Shown here: one piece after another, positions 18,826 through 28,000 of the stretch
Position numbering within the stretch: position 1 is the first letter of the stretch
Layout: every line of letters begins with the position of its first letter
NCBI RefSeq assembly: GCF_001905385.1
Contig: NZ_LIPF01000008.1
Coordinates: 310,001 to 374,000, forward strand
DNA: 64,000 bases
Reading direction: 5' to 3'
Source of the DNA: Streptomyces sp. CB02414
Lineage (GTDB): Bacteria; Actinomycetota; Actinomycetes; Streptomycetales; Streptomycetaceae
The notes under the pieces: generated by a model
What the model was told of the DNA's origin: nothing
Database searches by the model: none
The model's input: the letters and a program-made list of their open reading frames with translations, nothing else
Position numbers and translations under genes: made by a program

Positions 18826-19887
18826 GTGCAGGCAGCCGTCACCGTCACTCCCGCCCGACTCCCGGAACTGCTGCTCGGCCTCGCCACCGTGCGGCCGGTC
18901 TTCCTGTGGGGCGCACCCGGCATCGGCAAGTCCTCCCTGGTGAGGAACTTCGCCGACTCGCTGGGCCTGGAGTGCGTGAGCCTGCTCGGCACCCAGCTCG
19001 CGCCCGAGGACCTGATCGGCGTACCGCAGATCCGGGACGGCCGGTCGGTGTTCTGCCCGCCGGAGTCCATCGCCCGCGACGAGCCGTACTGCCTCTTCCT
19101 GGACGAGCTGAACGCGGCCACCCCCGACGTGCAGAAGGCGTTCTACTCCCTCATCCTCGACCGCCGCGTCGGCACCTACGAGCTGCCCAAGGGCTCCATC
19201 GTCATCGGCGCCGGCAACCGCGCCACCGACAACGCCCTGGCCCGCCCCATCGCCTCCGCGCTGGTCAACCGCCTCACCCACGTCCACCTGGACGCCTCCG
19301 CCGAGGACTGGCTCACCTGGGCCGGCGAGAACGGCATCCACCCCTGGATCACGGACCACCTCACCGACCGCCCCGACCACCTGTGGTCCAAGCCGCCCAA
19401 GACCGAGGAGCCGTTCTCCACCCCGCGCTCCTGGCACATGCTCTCCGACGCCCTGCACTCCTTCGGACGCGACCTCGACGAGGGCACCCTGAAGGTCCTC
19501 GCCCACGGCACGCTCACCCCCGCCCACGCCACCGCCTTCTGCGGCTACGTCAAGATCGTGCGCAGCCGGTTCGGCATCGAGGCGATCCTCAAGGGCGAGG
19601 CCCGCTGGCCCAGCCGCCTCCAGGACCGCGACCTGCTCTACTACCTCGCCGAGTCGTTCCGCGGCCGGCTGGTCAAGGAACTGCCCGCGAGCAAGGAGCA
19701 CATGTCGGCGAACGGCCGCCAGACCGCCTACCGCGCCAAGTCGCTGCTGGTGCAGCTCGCCGAGATCTCCGTCGAGGTCGCCCAGAGCGTCATCGCCTCC
19801 GACGCCGACGGCAACCCGGTGCTGCCCGCCTGGTTCCTCGTCGAGGCCGCCCGCGACATGCCCCGGCTGGTGGAGGCCCGCCGATGA
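18826..19887 (+). CDS. MoxR-type AAA+ ATPase
   Basis: A 353-residue AAA+ ATPase. Walker A GAPGIGKSSL lies at 29-38, Walker B CLFLDELNAA near 89-98, sensor 1 GAGNRATDN near 126, and a C-terminal lid region (FRGRLVKELPASKEHMS) follows. The family works as a chaperone-like motor that remodels or loads cofactors on a partner containing a von Willebrand A domain. That partner is encoded next: the stop overlaps the following start as ATGA, so the two are translationally coupled. GTG is the start, with GAGGAG upstream. There are no membrane segments. Confidence 0.92.
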   Translation: MQAAVTVTPARLPELLLGLATVRPVFLWGAPGIGKSSLVRNFADSLGLECVSLLGTQLAPEDLIGVPQIRDGRSVFCPPESIARDEPYCLFLDELNAATPDVQKAFYSLILDRRVGTYELPKGSIVIGAGNRATDNALARPIASALVNRLTHVHLDASAEDWLTWAGENGIHPWITDHLTDRPDHLWSKPPKTEEPFSTPRSWHMLSDALHSFGRDLDEGTLKVLAHGTLTPAHATAFCGYVKIVRSRFGIEAILKGEARWPSRLQDRDLLYYLAESFRGRLVKELPASKEHMSANGRQTAYRAKSLLVQLAEISVEVAQSVIASDADGNPVLPAWFLVEAARDMPRLVEARR

Positions 19888-21692
19888 GCCGCACCCGCAG
19901 ACAGAAGCAGCAGCGGAAGAAGAAGGACCCGGCCGCCGAGGACTGCGCCAAGGGTGTGCAGCTGGTGTGGGCCAACCCGGCGCTGGCGGCGATGGAGGTC
20001 AAGCTGTGCCGCGAGGAGGAGTGCCAGGTCGCGCCCCGGCAGGGACTCGTCCGCGTCAGCTCCAACGGCCGGGTCCACCTGAGCCACACCCGCCACGCCG
20101 AGCCCGTCGAGTGGGCGTGGGCCGTCGCCCACGCGCTGATCCACCTCGGCTTCGGCCACGTCCCCGCCGCGACCGGTGAGCGCGACCAGCCCGACCGCTA
20201 CGACCTCGCCGCCCGCTGCGTCGTCGTCAACCGCTTCCTTCAGACCTTCCCGGTCGGCCGCACCCCGGACGACCTGCCGCCGACGTACCCCGACGGCGAC
20301 GAGGAGCGCATCGCCGCCGCCTGGCGCCGCGAGGGCGGCATCCCGGCCGTCTACGAGCGCTGCGGCACCGCGGGCGCCGAACCCGACCAACTCCTCGTGC
20401 CCTGGGACGAGTACAACGGCCAGGCTCCCGACTGGCAGCTGGCCTTCGCCCACGCGCTGACCCGCACCATGTCCACCGCCCTCGACCTCGCGGGCGGCCG
20501 GCGCGACGACATGCTCGGCGGCCCCACCCGCCTGCACCCCTGGCAGCAGGCCCTGAGCTGGTTCGTCTCCTCGTACCCGCTCCTCGGCGGCATCGCCGCC
20601 GGCATCACCCTCGTCGCCGACGCCGAACTGGCCCGCGCCCACGGCATCTCCGTCGCCGCCGTCAACGCCGAGGCCGGCGAGATCTACGTCAACCCCCTGC
20701 GCCGGTACGACGACGAGGAATGGCGCTTCGTCCTGGCCCACGAGATGCTCCACGCCGCCCTGCGCCACGGCGACCGCTGCGGCACCCGCGATCCCTACCT
20801 CTTCAACGTCGCCTGCGACTACGTCATCAACGGCTGGCTCGTCGAGATGCAGGTCGGCACCATGCCCGAGGGCCTGCTGCACGACCCGGCCCTCGCCGGC
20901 CTTTCCGCCGAGGAGGTCTACGACCGCATCGCCGGCGACCTGCGCCGCATGCGCCGCCTGTCCACGCTGCGCGGCAAGGGCGCCGGCGACATCCTCGGCG
21001 GCCCGCTCGGCTCACCCCGCGACTACGTCGACCTCGACGGCTTCTACCGGCGCGGCCTCGCTCAGGGCCTCGACCTGCACCAGCAGCAGGAGCGCGGCTT
21101 CCTGCCCGGCGGCCTGGTCCAGGAGATCCGCGCCCTGAGCCACCCGCCGCTGCCCTGGGACGCGCGGCTCGCCCGCTGGTTCGACGAGTTCGTGCCCCGC
21201 CCCGAGCCCGTGCGCTCCTACGCCCGCCCCTCCCGGCGCCAGGCCGCCACCCCGGACATCCCGCGCGCCGGACGGTACTTCCCGCCCGAGGAGATCGCCC
21301 GCTGCACCTTCGGCGTCGTCCTGGACACCTCCGGCTCCATGGACCGCACCCTGCTCGGCAAGGCGCTCGGCGCCATCGCCTCCTACGCCGAGGCCCGCGA
21401 CGTGCCCGCCGCCCGCGTCGTGTTCTGCGACGCGGCACCGCACGACGCCGGATACGTGCCGGTGACGAACATCGCGGGCCGGGTGCGGGTGCACGGGCGC
21501 GGCGGCACCGTCCTCCAGCCCGGCATCGACCTGCTGCTGCGCGCCGACGACTTCCCGCCCACCGCGCCGGTCCTCGTCATCACCGACGGCTGGTGCGACG
21601 TGCTGCGGGTCAGGCGCGAGCACGCCTATCTGATCCCGAAGGGCGCACGGCTGCCGTTCGCCGCCAGGGGGCCGGTCTTCCGGGTGAGCTGA
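19884..21692 (+). CDS. DUF2201-type predicted metallopeptidase with C-terminal VWA domain
   Basis: A 602-residue cytoplasmic protein. A Lys/Arg-rich start leads into a first half with the degenerate motif HALIH (83-87). Around 286-290 comes the intact zinc motif HEMLH, followed by FNVACDYVIN (307-316). The C-terminal part is a VWA fold with the metal-ion site DTSGS (481-485) and ITDGWCD near the end. This matches DUF2201 proteins, in which a putative zinc peptidase is fused to a VWA domain and encoded beside a MoxR ATPase. The AAA+ partner would act through the VWA metal site. Target proteins are unknown. The HALIH copy looks like a duplicated, inactive peptidase subdomain. Confidence 0.85.
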   Translation: MSRTRRQKQQRKKKDPAAEDCAKGVQLVWANPALAAMEVKLCREEECQVAPRQGLVRVSSNGRVHLSHTRHAEPVEWAWAVAHALIHLGFGHVPAATGERDQPDRYDLAARCVVVNRFLQTFPVGRTPDDLPPTYPDGDEERIAAAWRREGGIPAVYERCGTAGAEPDQLLVPWDEYNGQAPDWQLAFAHALTRTMSTALDLAGGRRDDMLGGPTRLHPWQQALSWFVSSYPLLGGIAAGITLVADAELARAHGISVAAVNAEAGEIYVNPLRRYDDEEWRFVLAHEMLHAALRHGDRCGTRDPYLFNVACDYVINGWLVEMQVGTMPEGLLHDPALAGLSAEEVYDRIAGDLRRMRRLSTLRGKGAGDILGGPLGSPRDYVDLDGFYRRGLAQGLDLHQQQERGFLPGGLVQEIRALSHPPLPWDARLARWFDEFVPRPEPVRSYARPSRRQAATPDIPRAGRYFPPEEIARCTFGVVLDTSGSMDRTLLGKALGAIASYAEARDVPAARVVFCDAAPHDAGYVPVTNIAGRVRVHGRGGTVLQPGIDLLLRADDFPPTAPVLVITDGWCDVLRVRREHAYLIPKGARLPFAARGPVFRVS

Positions 21693-21778
21693 GCCGGAGT
21701 GTGATCGGATGGGGGTGGGGACCCGGCCGCCGGGCTCCCACCGCCCAACCACAGCAAGAGAATTCGAGAGGACCCGCC

Positions 21779-22204
21779 GTGGCAACCACGCGCTCCGCAC
21801 ACACCGTCTGGGAAGGCAACCTGCTCGAGGGCAACGGTGTCGTCACCTTCGACTCGTCCGGCATCGGCGAGCAGCCGGTGTCGTGGCCGTCGCGCGCCGA
21901 GCAGGCGAACGGCAAGACCAGCCCCGAGGAGCTGATCGCCGCCGCCCACTCCAGCTGCTTCTCCATGGCGCTGTCGCACGGTCTGGCCGGCGCCGGCACC
22001 CCGCCCACCAAGCTCACCACCTCCGCCGACGTCACCTTCCAGCCGGGTGAGGGCATCAAGGGCATCCACCTCACCGTGGAGGGCACCGTCCCCGGCCTCG
22101 ACAACGACGCGTTCGTCGCCGCCGCCAAGGACGCCAAGAAGAACTGCCCGGTCAGCCAGGCCCTGACCGGCACGACCATCACCCTGACGGCCAAGCTGGC
22201 CTAG
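21779..22204 (+). CDS. OsmC-family organic hydroperoxide reductase
   Basis: A 141-residue protein with the two OsmC redox cysteines: HSSCFSMALSHGL (peroxidatic) and AKKNCPVSQAL (resolving). VTFDSSGIGEQPVSWPSRAEQANGKTSPEEL is the family N-terminal block. It reduces organic peroxides in the cytoplasm using dihydrolipoyl or thiol donors. The start is the GTG at 21779 (VATTRSAHTVWEG) with GAGAGGACC in front. It lies 87 bases after the DUF2201 gene and ends 12 bases before the convergent narI stop, so there is no room for a long terminator between them. Confidence 0.92.
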   Translation: MATTRSAHTVWEGNLLEGNGVVTFDSSGIGEQPVSWPSRAEQANGKTSPEELIAAAHSSCFSMALSHGLAGAGTPPTKLTTSADVTFQPGEGIKGIHLTVEGTVPGLDNDAFVAAAKDAKKNCPVSQALTGTTITLTAKLA

Positions 22205-22216
22205 TCGGACAGGGCG

Positions 22217-22939
22217 CTAGGAGCCCGCGCGCTCCCAGCCCCGCCGGTCCGGGCGCGGCCCCAGCTGCCTGGGGTCGCGCGACCGGTACACCACGTACGG
22301 CCGGGTCAGGTACTGCACCGGCGCGCTGAACATGTGCACCAGCCGGGTGTAGGGCACCAGGGCGATCAGCAGCATCCCCACCACCGCGTGCACCTGGTAC
22401 AGCACCGGCACCCCCACCATCAGCTCCGTCTTCGGCTGGAGCGTGAACAGGCTGCGCGACCAGGGCGCGATGGTGTGCCGGTAGTCGTAGCCGGTCCCCG
22501 AGGAGTGCGCGAGCTTGGCGACCATGCCGAGGACGATCGCCGCCAGCAGGAAGACGTACATGACCTTGTCGTTGGCGGTCGTCGCCCGGAACACGGGCGC
22601 GTTGGTACGCCGCCGGTAGATCAGAATCAGGATGCCGGCCACCGCCAGCACCCCGGCCGCCGTGCCGCCGTACAGCGACAGCAGATGGTACGCGTGCTCG
22701 CTCACGCCCAGCGCGTCCGTCCACGACTCCGGGACGAACAGCCCGACGAGGTGCCCGACCAGCACGAACAGGATGCCGTAGTGGAAGACCGGCGACGCGA
22801 TGTTCAGCAGCTTCGACTCGTAGACCTGCGAGGAGCGCGTCGTCCAGCCGAAGCGGTCGTAGCGGTGCCGCCAGACCAGGCCCGCGATCAGCAGGGCCAA
22901 GGCGGCGTAGGGCAGCACGCCCCAGAGGAAGACGGTCAC
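22217..22939 (-). CDS. narI: Respiratory nitrate reductase gamma subunit (cytochrome b)
   Basis: A 240-residue integral membrane protein with five helices. VFHYGILFVLVGHLVGLF, the His-containing span before SLYGGTAAGVL, and VLYQVHAVVGMLLIALVPYTRLVHMFSAP hold the four heme-b ligands typical of NarI. It passes quinol electrons to NarH and anchors the enzyme. The GTG start overlaps the narJ stop (TGA at 22936-22938), so narI is translationally coupled. It is last in the operon. The gene ends 12 bases before the convergent osmC-like gene. Confidence 0.95.
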   Translation of the reverse strand: MTVFLWGVLPYAALALLIAGLVWRHRYDRFGWTTRSSQVYESKLLNIASPVFHYGILFVLVGHLVGLFVPESWTDALGVSEHAYHLLSLYGGTAAGVLAVAGILILIYRRRTNAPVFRATTANDKVMYVFLLAAIVLGMVAKLAHSSGTGYDYRHTIAPWSRSLFTLQPKTELMVGVPVLYQVHAVVGMLLIALVPYTRLVHMFSAPVQYLTRPYVVYRSRDPRQLGPRPDRRGWERAGS

Positions 22940-23430
22940 GGGCGGGCTCCGGTGGGTGCGGGCGGCAGGGTGGCGCACACGGCGTCCAGGACGCACGCGT
23001 AGGGCGTGCCGAAGGCGGTCAGCCGGGAGCGGAGCTGGTCCAGGGCTTCGCGGTGCTCGGTGAGCATGCCGATGTCCCCGGTGCGGGAGGCGAACTCCAG
23101 CACCGCCGGCAGGAAGTCGGGCAGCTCCTCGTCGGTGAACTCCAGACCGTGCGCCCGGTACAGCTCCTTGAAGCGGACCAGGGACATCCCGCGGTTGCGG
23201 GTGTCGCCGTCGGTCCACCAGCTCAGGTACAGGCTGTGCCGGTTCTTGAAGTCGAAGACCTCAACGTAGTGCGCCTGGAGTTCGCCCTGCCCGGTCGCCG
23301 CCGCGTGGTCGGTGAAGCCGCGCAGTTGCGGAGCCGCCTCGCGCAGCAGTGGCAGCCGGACGCGGAAGTCGTCGTCGGGATATGTCAGACAGAGCGCCGC
23401 CGCCTGGTACAGCACCTCGAAGCCGGGCAT
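22936..23430 (-). CDS. narJ: Nitrate reductase assembly chaperone
   Basis: A 164-residue TorD/NarJ-family chaperone: LYQAAALCLTYPDDDFRVRLP, AHYVEVFDFKNRHSLYLSWWTDGDTRNRG and GEL-type helices. It is slightly short relative to E. coli NarJ but complete. It holds apo-NarGH until molybdenum cofactor insertion and membrane docking. It sits between narH (4-base gap) and narI (overlap), as in canonical narGHJI operons. Confidence 0.94.
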   Translation of the reverse strand: MPGFEVLYQAAALCLTYPDDDFRVRLPLLREAAPQLRGFTDHAAATGQGELQAHYVEVFDFKNRHSLYLSWWTDGDTRNRGMSLVRFKELYRAHGLEFTDEELPDFLPAVLEFASRTGDIGMLTEHREALDQLRSRLTAFGTPYACVLDAVCATLPPAPTGARP

Positions 23431-23434
23431 CGGA

Positions 23435-25030
23435 TCAGACCTCCCTCTCGTCGTCCGCGGTCTGCCGCCTGCGCAGGATGTGGAAGTTCTCCACCGGCAC
23501 CAACGGCAGCCGCTTGCGCCCCGAGTCCCGGCCGAACGGCCCGTCCCCGCCCATCCCCGGCCCGCCGTCGGTGTCGAGGCTGCACGTGTCCGGCAGCGCG
23601 GACGCCTCCAGCCGGTGCGCGTCCCCGACGGCCGCCGTCGGGATGACGTACCGCTCCTCGTACTTGGCGAGCGCCAGCAGGCGGTACATGTCCTCCACCT
23701 CCTGGGCGCTCAAGCCGACACTCGCGCAGACACCGGGGTCGGGGTCCTCGCCGAGGTTGACCGACCGCATGTGGGAGCGCATCGCCGCCAGCTTCTCCAG
23801 CGACGCCCGCACCGGGCCGGTGTCGCCCGCCGTGAACAGCTCCGCCAGGTACTCCAGGGGGATGCGGAGCGTGTCGATCGCCCCGAACAGGTTGTCCGCG
23901 TCCTCGCCGTCGTGCCCGGTCTCCGTCAGCGCGTCCACCACCGGCGACAGCGGCGGGATGTACCAGACCATCGGCATGGTCCGGTACTCCGGATGCAGGG
24001 GCAGCGCGACGCGGTACTTGCTCACCAGCGCGTGCACGGGGGAGCGCCGGGCCGCCTCGATCCAGTCGAACGGGACGCCCGCCTCCTCCGCCGCCCGCCG
24101 TACCGAGGGGTCCTCGGGGTCGAGGAAGACGCCCAACTGGGCCTGGTACAGCTCCTGCTCGTTCTCGGTCGAGGCGGCCTCGGTCACCTTGTCGGCGTCG
24201 TACAGCACCACACCCAGGTACCGGAGGCGGCCGACGCAGGTCTCCGAGCAGACCGTCGGCTGCCCGATCTCGATGCGCGGGTAGCAGAACGTGCACTTCT
24301 CGGCCTTGCCGGTGCGGTGGTTGAAGTACACCTTCTTGTACGGGCATCCGGTCACGCACATCCGCCAGCCCCGGCAGCGGTCCTGGTCGACGAGGACGAT
24401 GCCGTCCTCCGAGCGCTTGTACATCGCCCCGGACGGGCACGAGGCGACACACGACGGGTTGAGACAGTGCTCGCAGATGCGCGGCAGGTAGAACATGAAG
24501 GTCTCTTCGTACGCGAACCGCACCTTCTGAGAGGCCTGCTGCCGCGTGCGCTCCACCATCGGGTCGAGGTCGCCGTAGGCGGGGGCGCCGCCCAGGTCGT
24601 CGTCCCAGTTCGAGGACCAGCCGATCTTCATCGGCTTGCCGTCGATCTGGGAGACGGGCCGGGCGACCGGGTAGTCGGAGCCGAGCGGGGCGTCCGTGAG
24701 GTTCTTGTAGTCGTACGTCCAGGGCTCGTAGTAGTCCTTGATCTCCGGGAGCCTCGGGTTGGAGAAGATTCCGGCGAGCTTCTTGATCCGGCCGCCCGCC
24801 TTGAGCTTCAGCGCCCCGCGCCGGTTCAGCTCCCAGCCGCCCTTCCACTTCTCCTGGTCCTCGTAGCGCCGGGGGTAACCCTGCCCCGGGCGGGTCTCCA
24901 CGTTGTTGAACCAGACGTACTCCATGCCGCGCCGGTTGGTCCACGCCTGCTTGCAGGTGACCGAGCAGGTGTGGCAGCCGATGCACTTGTCGAGGTTCAT
25001 GACCATCGCGACCTGGGCCATCACACGCAT
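23435..25030 (-). CDS. narH: Respiratory nitrate reductase beta subunit (iron-sulfur)
   Basis: A 531-residue ferredoxin-type subunit. Cluster motifs are CIGCHTCSVTCKQAW, CEHCLNPSCVASCPSGA, CRGWRMCVTGCPYKK and CTFCYPRIEIGQPTVCSETCVG. The Trp in CRGWRMC replaces a Cys, giving the normal [3Fe-4S] site of NarH. It transfers electrons from NarI to NarG. The ATG overlaps the narG stop (ATGA), so translation is coupled. The length and the C-terminal YVIPTAAVGDAHRLE block match actinobacterial NarH. Confidence 0.96.
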   Translation of the reverse strand: MRVMAQVAMVMNLDKCIGCHTCSVTCKQAWTNRRGMEYVWFNNVETRPGQGYPRRYEDQEKWKGGWELNRRGALKLKAGGRIKKLAGIFSNPRLPEIKDYYEPWTYDYKNLTDAPLGSDYPVARPVSQIDGKPMKIGWSSNWDDDLGGAPAYGDLDPMVERTRQQASQKVRFAYEETFMFYLPRICEHCLNPSCVASCPSGAMYKRSEDGIVLVDQDRCRGWRMCVTGCPYKKVYFNHRTGKAEKCTFCYPRIEIGQPTVCSETCVGRLRYLGVVLYDADKVTEAASTENEQELYQAQLGVFLDPEDPSVRRAAEEAGVPFDWIEAARRSPVHALVSKYRVALPLHPEYRTMPMVWYIPPLSPVVDALTETGHDGEDADNLFGAIDTLRIPLEYLAELFTAGDTGPVRASLEKLAAMRSHMRSVNLGEDPDPGVCASVGLSAQEVEDMYRLLALAKYEERYVIPTAAVGDAHRLEASALPDTCSLDTDGGPGMGGDGPFGRDSGRKRLPLVPVENFHILRRRQTADDEREV

Positions 25031-28000
25031 CAGTACTCGACCTCCTGGCTGCGGCGGCGGATGACGGTGACCTCGTCGCGCTGGTTGCCCGTCGGACCGA
25101 GGTAGTTGAACGCCCACGACAACTGGGCGTAGCCGCCGATGAGATGGCTCGGCTTGAGGAGCAGCCGGGTGAGCGAGTTGTGGATGCCGCCGCGCTTCCC
25201 GGTGGTCTCCGCGAGCGGCACGTTGACCGTCCGCTCCTGCGCGTGGTGCATGTAGACCGTGCCCGGTGGCATCCGGTGCGAGACGATCGCGCGGGCCACC
25301 ACCACGCCGTTGCGGTTGACCGCCTCGATCCAGTCGTCGTCACAGACCCCGATCGCCTCCGCGTCCCGCGTGGACATCCAGATCGTCTGGCCGCCCCTCG
25401 ACAGCGCCAGCATGAACAGGTTGTCCTGGTACTCGGAGTGGATGGACCACTTGTTGTGCGGGGTCAGGTAGCGGACCGTCACCTCGCGGTGCCCGTCGGG
25501 GCCGAGCTGCGGCTCGCCGAAGAGCCGGCTCATGTCCAGCGGCGGCCGGTACACGGGCAGCGCCTCGCCCAGCTCGTGCATCCAGTCGTGGTCGAGGAAG
25601 AAGTGCTGCCGTCCGGTGAGGGTGTGCCAGGGCTTGAGGTGCTCGGTGTTGAGCGTGAACGCCGTGTAGCGTCGGCCGCCGGCCTCGCTGCCCGACCACT
25701 CCGGCGAGGTGATCACCGGCACGGGCGCCGACTGGGTGTCGGCGTACGTGATCCGCTTGCCCTCGTGCTCGGCGGCGAGGTGGGCCATCTCCTGCCCGGT
25801 CTTCGCCTCCAGGGTGTGGAAGCCCTGGGTGGCCAGACGGCCGTTGGTGGTGCCGGAGAGGGCCAGGATGGTGTTGGCGGCCTTCACCGCCGTGTCCAGT
25901 GCCGGGCGGCCGTCGGCGGGGCCGCCGCGCACCGCGCCGTTCAGCTCCCGAAGCCGCGCCACCTCCTCGTCCGGCCGCAGCGTGATCCCCTTCGCGGGCA
26001 GGCCCTTGGCCTCCACCAGCGGGCCCAGCGCCGCGAACTTCGCGCCGACCGCCGTGTAGTCCCGCTCCACGACGACGAGGTTCGGCATGGTCTTCCCGGG
26101 CTCGGGATCGCACTCCCCGCGCCGCCAGTCCCGTACCACCCCGCCGGGCTGGGCGATCTCGCCCGGCGTGTCGTGCTGGAGCGGCGCCGCCACCAGGTCC
26201 TTGCGTACGCCGAGGTGGCCGGCGGCCAGCTCGCTCAGCTTCTCCGCGAGCACCTTGAACGTGTCGAAGTCGGTGCGCGTCTGCCACGGCGGGCTCACGG
26301 CCGGGGAGAAGGCGTGCACGTAGGGGTGCATGTCCGTGCTGGACAGGTCGTGCTTCTCGTACCAGGTCGCCGCCGGCAGCACCACGTCGGACAGCAGGGT
26401 GGAGGAGGTGTGCCGGAAGTCCAGCGACAGCAGCAGGTCGAGCTTGCCCTCGGGCGCCTCCTCGTGCCACACCACGTCCCGGGGCCGCTGGTCCGGTGCG
26501 GCCTCCTCGGCGCGCAGCGAGGAGTGGGTGCCCAGCAGGTGCTTGGTGAAGTACTCGGCGCCCTTGGCCGACGAGCCCAGCAGGTTGGCCCGCCACAGGG
26601 TCACGATCCGCGGCCAGTTCCGAGGCGCGTCCGGGTCCTCGCAGGCGAACTTCAGGGTGCCCGCCCGCAGTTCGGCCACCGCGCTCGCCACCGGGTCGCC
26701 GAACGTCTCGCCCAGCTCCAGGGGGTTGCGGTCGAAGGTCGGGTACGACGGCATCCAGCCCGTCCGCGCCGACAGCGCCAGGCAGTCCGCGCCCGTCATG
26801 CCCTCGAACCGGCCCTCGCCCAGCGGGGAGGCCAGCACGTCGGCGCCGAACCGGTCGTAGCGGAACTGGTCGGTGTTCAGGTACCAGTACGCGGTGCCGA
26901 TCATCTGGCGCGGCGGACGCGACCAGTCCGAGGCGGCGGCCAGCGACGCCCAGCCCGTCACCGGACGGCACTTCTCCTGGCCCACGTAGTGCGCCCAGCC
27001 GCCGCCGTTGCGGCCCTGGCAGCCGGTGAGCTGGAGCAGGGCGAGGAAGGCCCGGTAGATCGTCTCGGAGTGGAACCAGTGGTTGGTGCCCGCGCCCATC
27101 AGGATCATGCAGCGCCCCTTGGAGCGCTCGGCCGTGCGCGCGAACTCCCGGGCGATCCGCACGCAGGCCGCCGCCGGCACCGAGGTGTGCGTCTCCTGCC
27201 AGGCCGGGGTGCCGGGCGCGTCCGCGTCCTCGTACGACGCCGGCCACTCGCCCGGCACTCCGGGCCGCGCCACCCCGTACTGGGCCAGCAGCAGATCGAA
27301 CACCGTCGTCACCAGCGGACCGGTCGCCCCGCCCAGCCGCGTCGCCGGCACACCCCGCGTCACCACCTCGCCGCGGCCCTGCGCGTGCGCGCCGCCCTCG
27401 GTGTCGAAGCGGGGGAGCAGCACCTCGACGCCCGACGCCATCTCATGGCCGTGCAGGCTCAGCCGGGGACGCACGTCACCCAGGTCGAGGTTCCACTTCC
27501 CCCGGTCGGCCTCGTTCCAGCGGAAGCCCAGCGAGCCGTTCGGCACGACCGCGCGGCCCGTCGCGTCGTCCAGCACCACCGTCTTCCAGGCGGCGTCCGC
27601 ACCCTCCTGCCCCAGGTCGGCCGCGCGCAGGAACTTCGCCGGCACGTACGCCCCGTCCCGCTCGGTCAGCGTCACCAGGAACGGCAGGTCGGTGAAGCGC
27701 CGCACGTAGTCGTCGAAGAACGGCGTCTCCCGGTCGACGAAGAACTCCTTGAGCACCACGTGCCCCATCGCCAGCGCCAGCGCGCCGTCCGTGCCCGGGT
27801 GCGGGTGCAGCCACTGGTCGGCGAACTTGGTGTTGTCGGCGTAGTCGGGGGAGACGACCACGACCTTCTGGCCCCGGTAGCGGGCCTCCGCCATCCAGTG
27901 CGCGTCCGGCGTCCGCGTCACCGGGACGTTCGACCCCCACATGATCAGGTAGGCCGCGTCCCACCAGTCGCCGGACTCCGGCACGTCCGTCTGGTCGCCG

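Noticed and set aside
14725..19701. A 1658-codon minus-strand open frame spanning several plus-strand genes
   Set aside because: It is a codon-bias shadow rich in Gly/Val/Arg/Glu with no domains, and it overlaps well-supported genes (phosphodiesterase, permease, MoxR).
15738..19883. Long in-frame plus-strand extension upstream of the DUF2201/VWA gene
   Set aside because: It is low-complexity Arg/Pro sequence overlapping three real genes. The protein begins at the coupled ATG at 19884.
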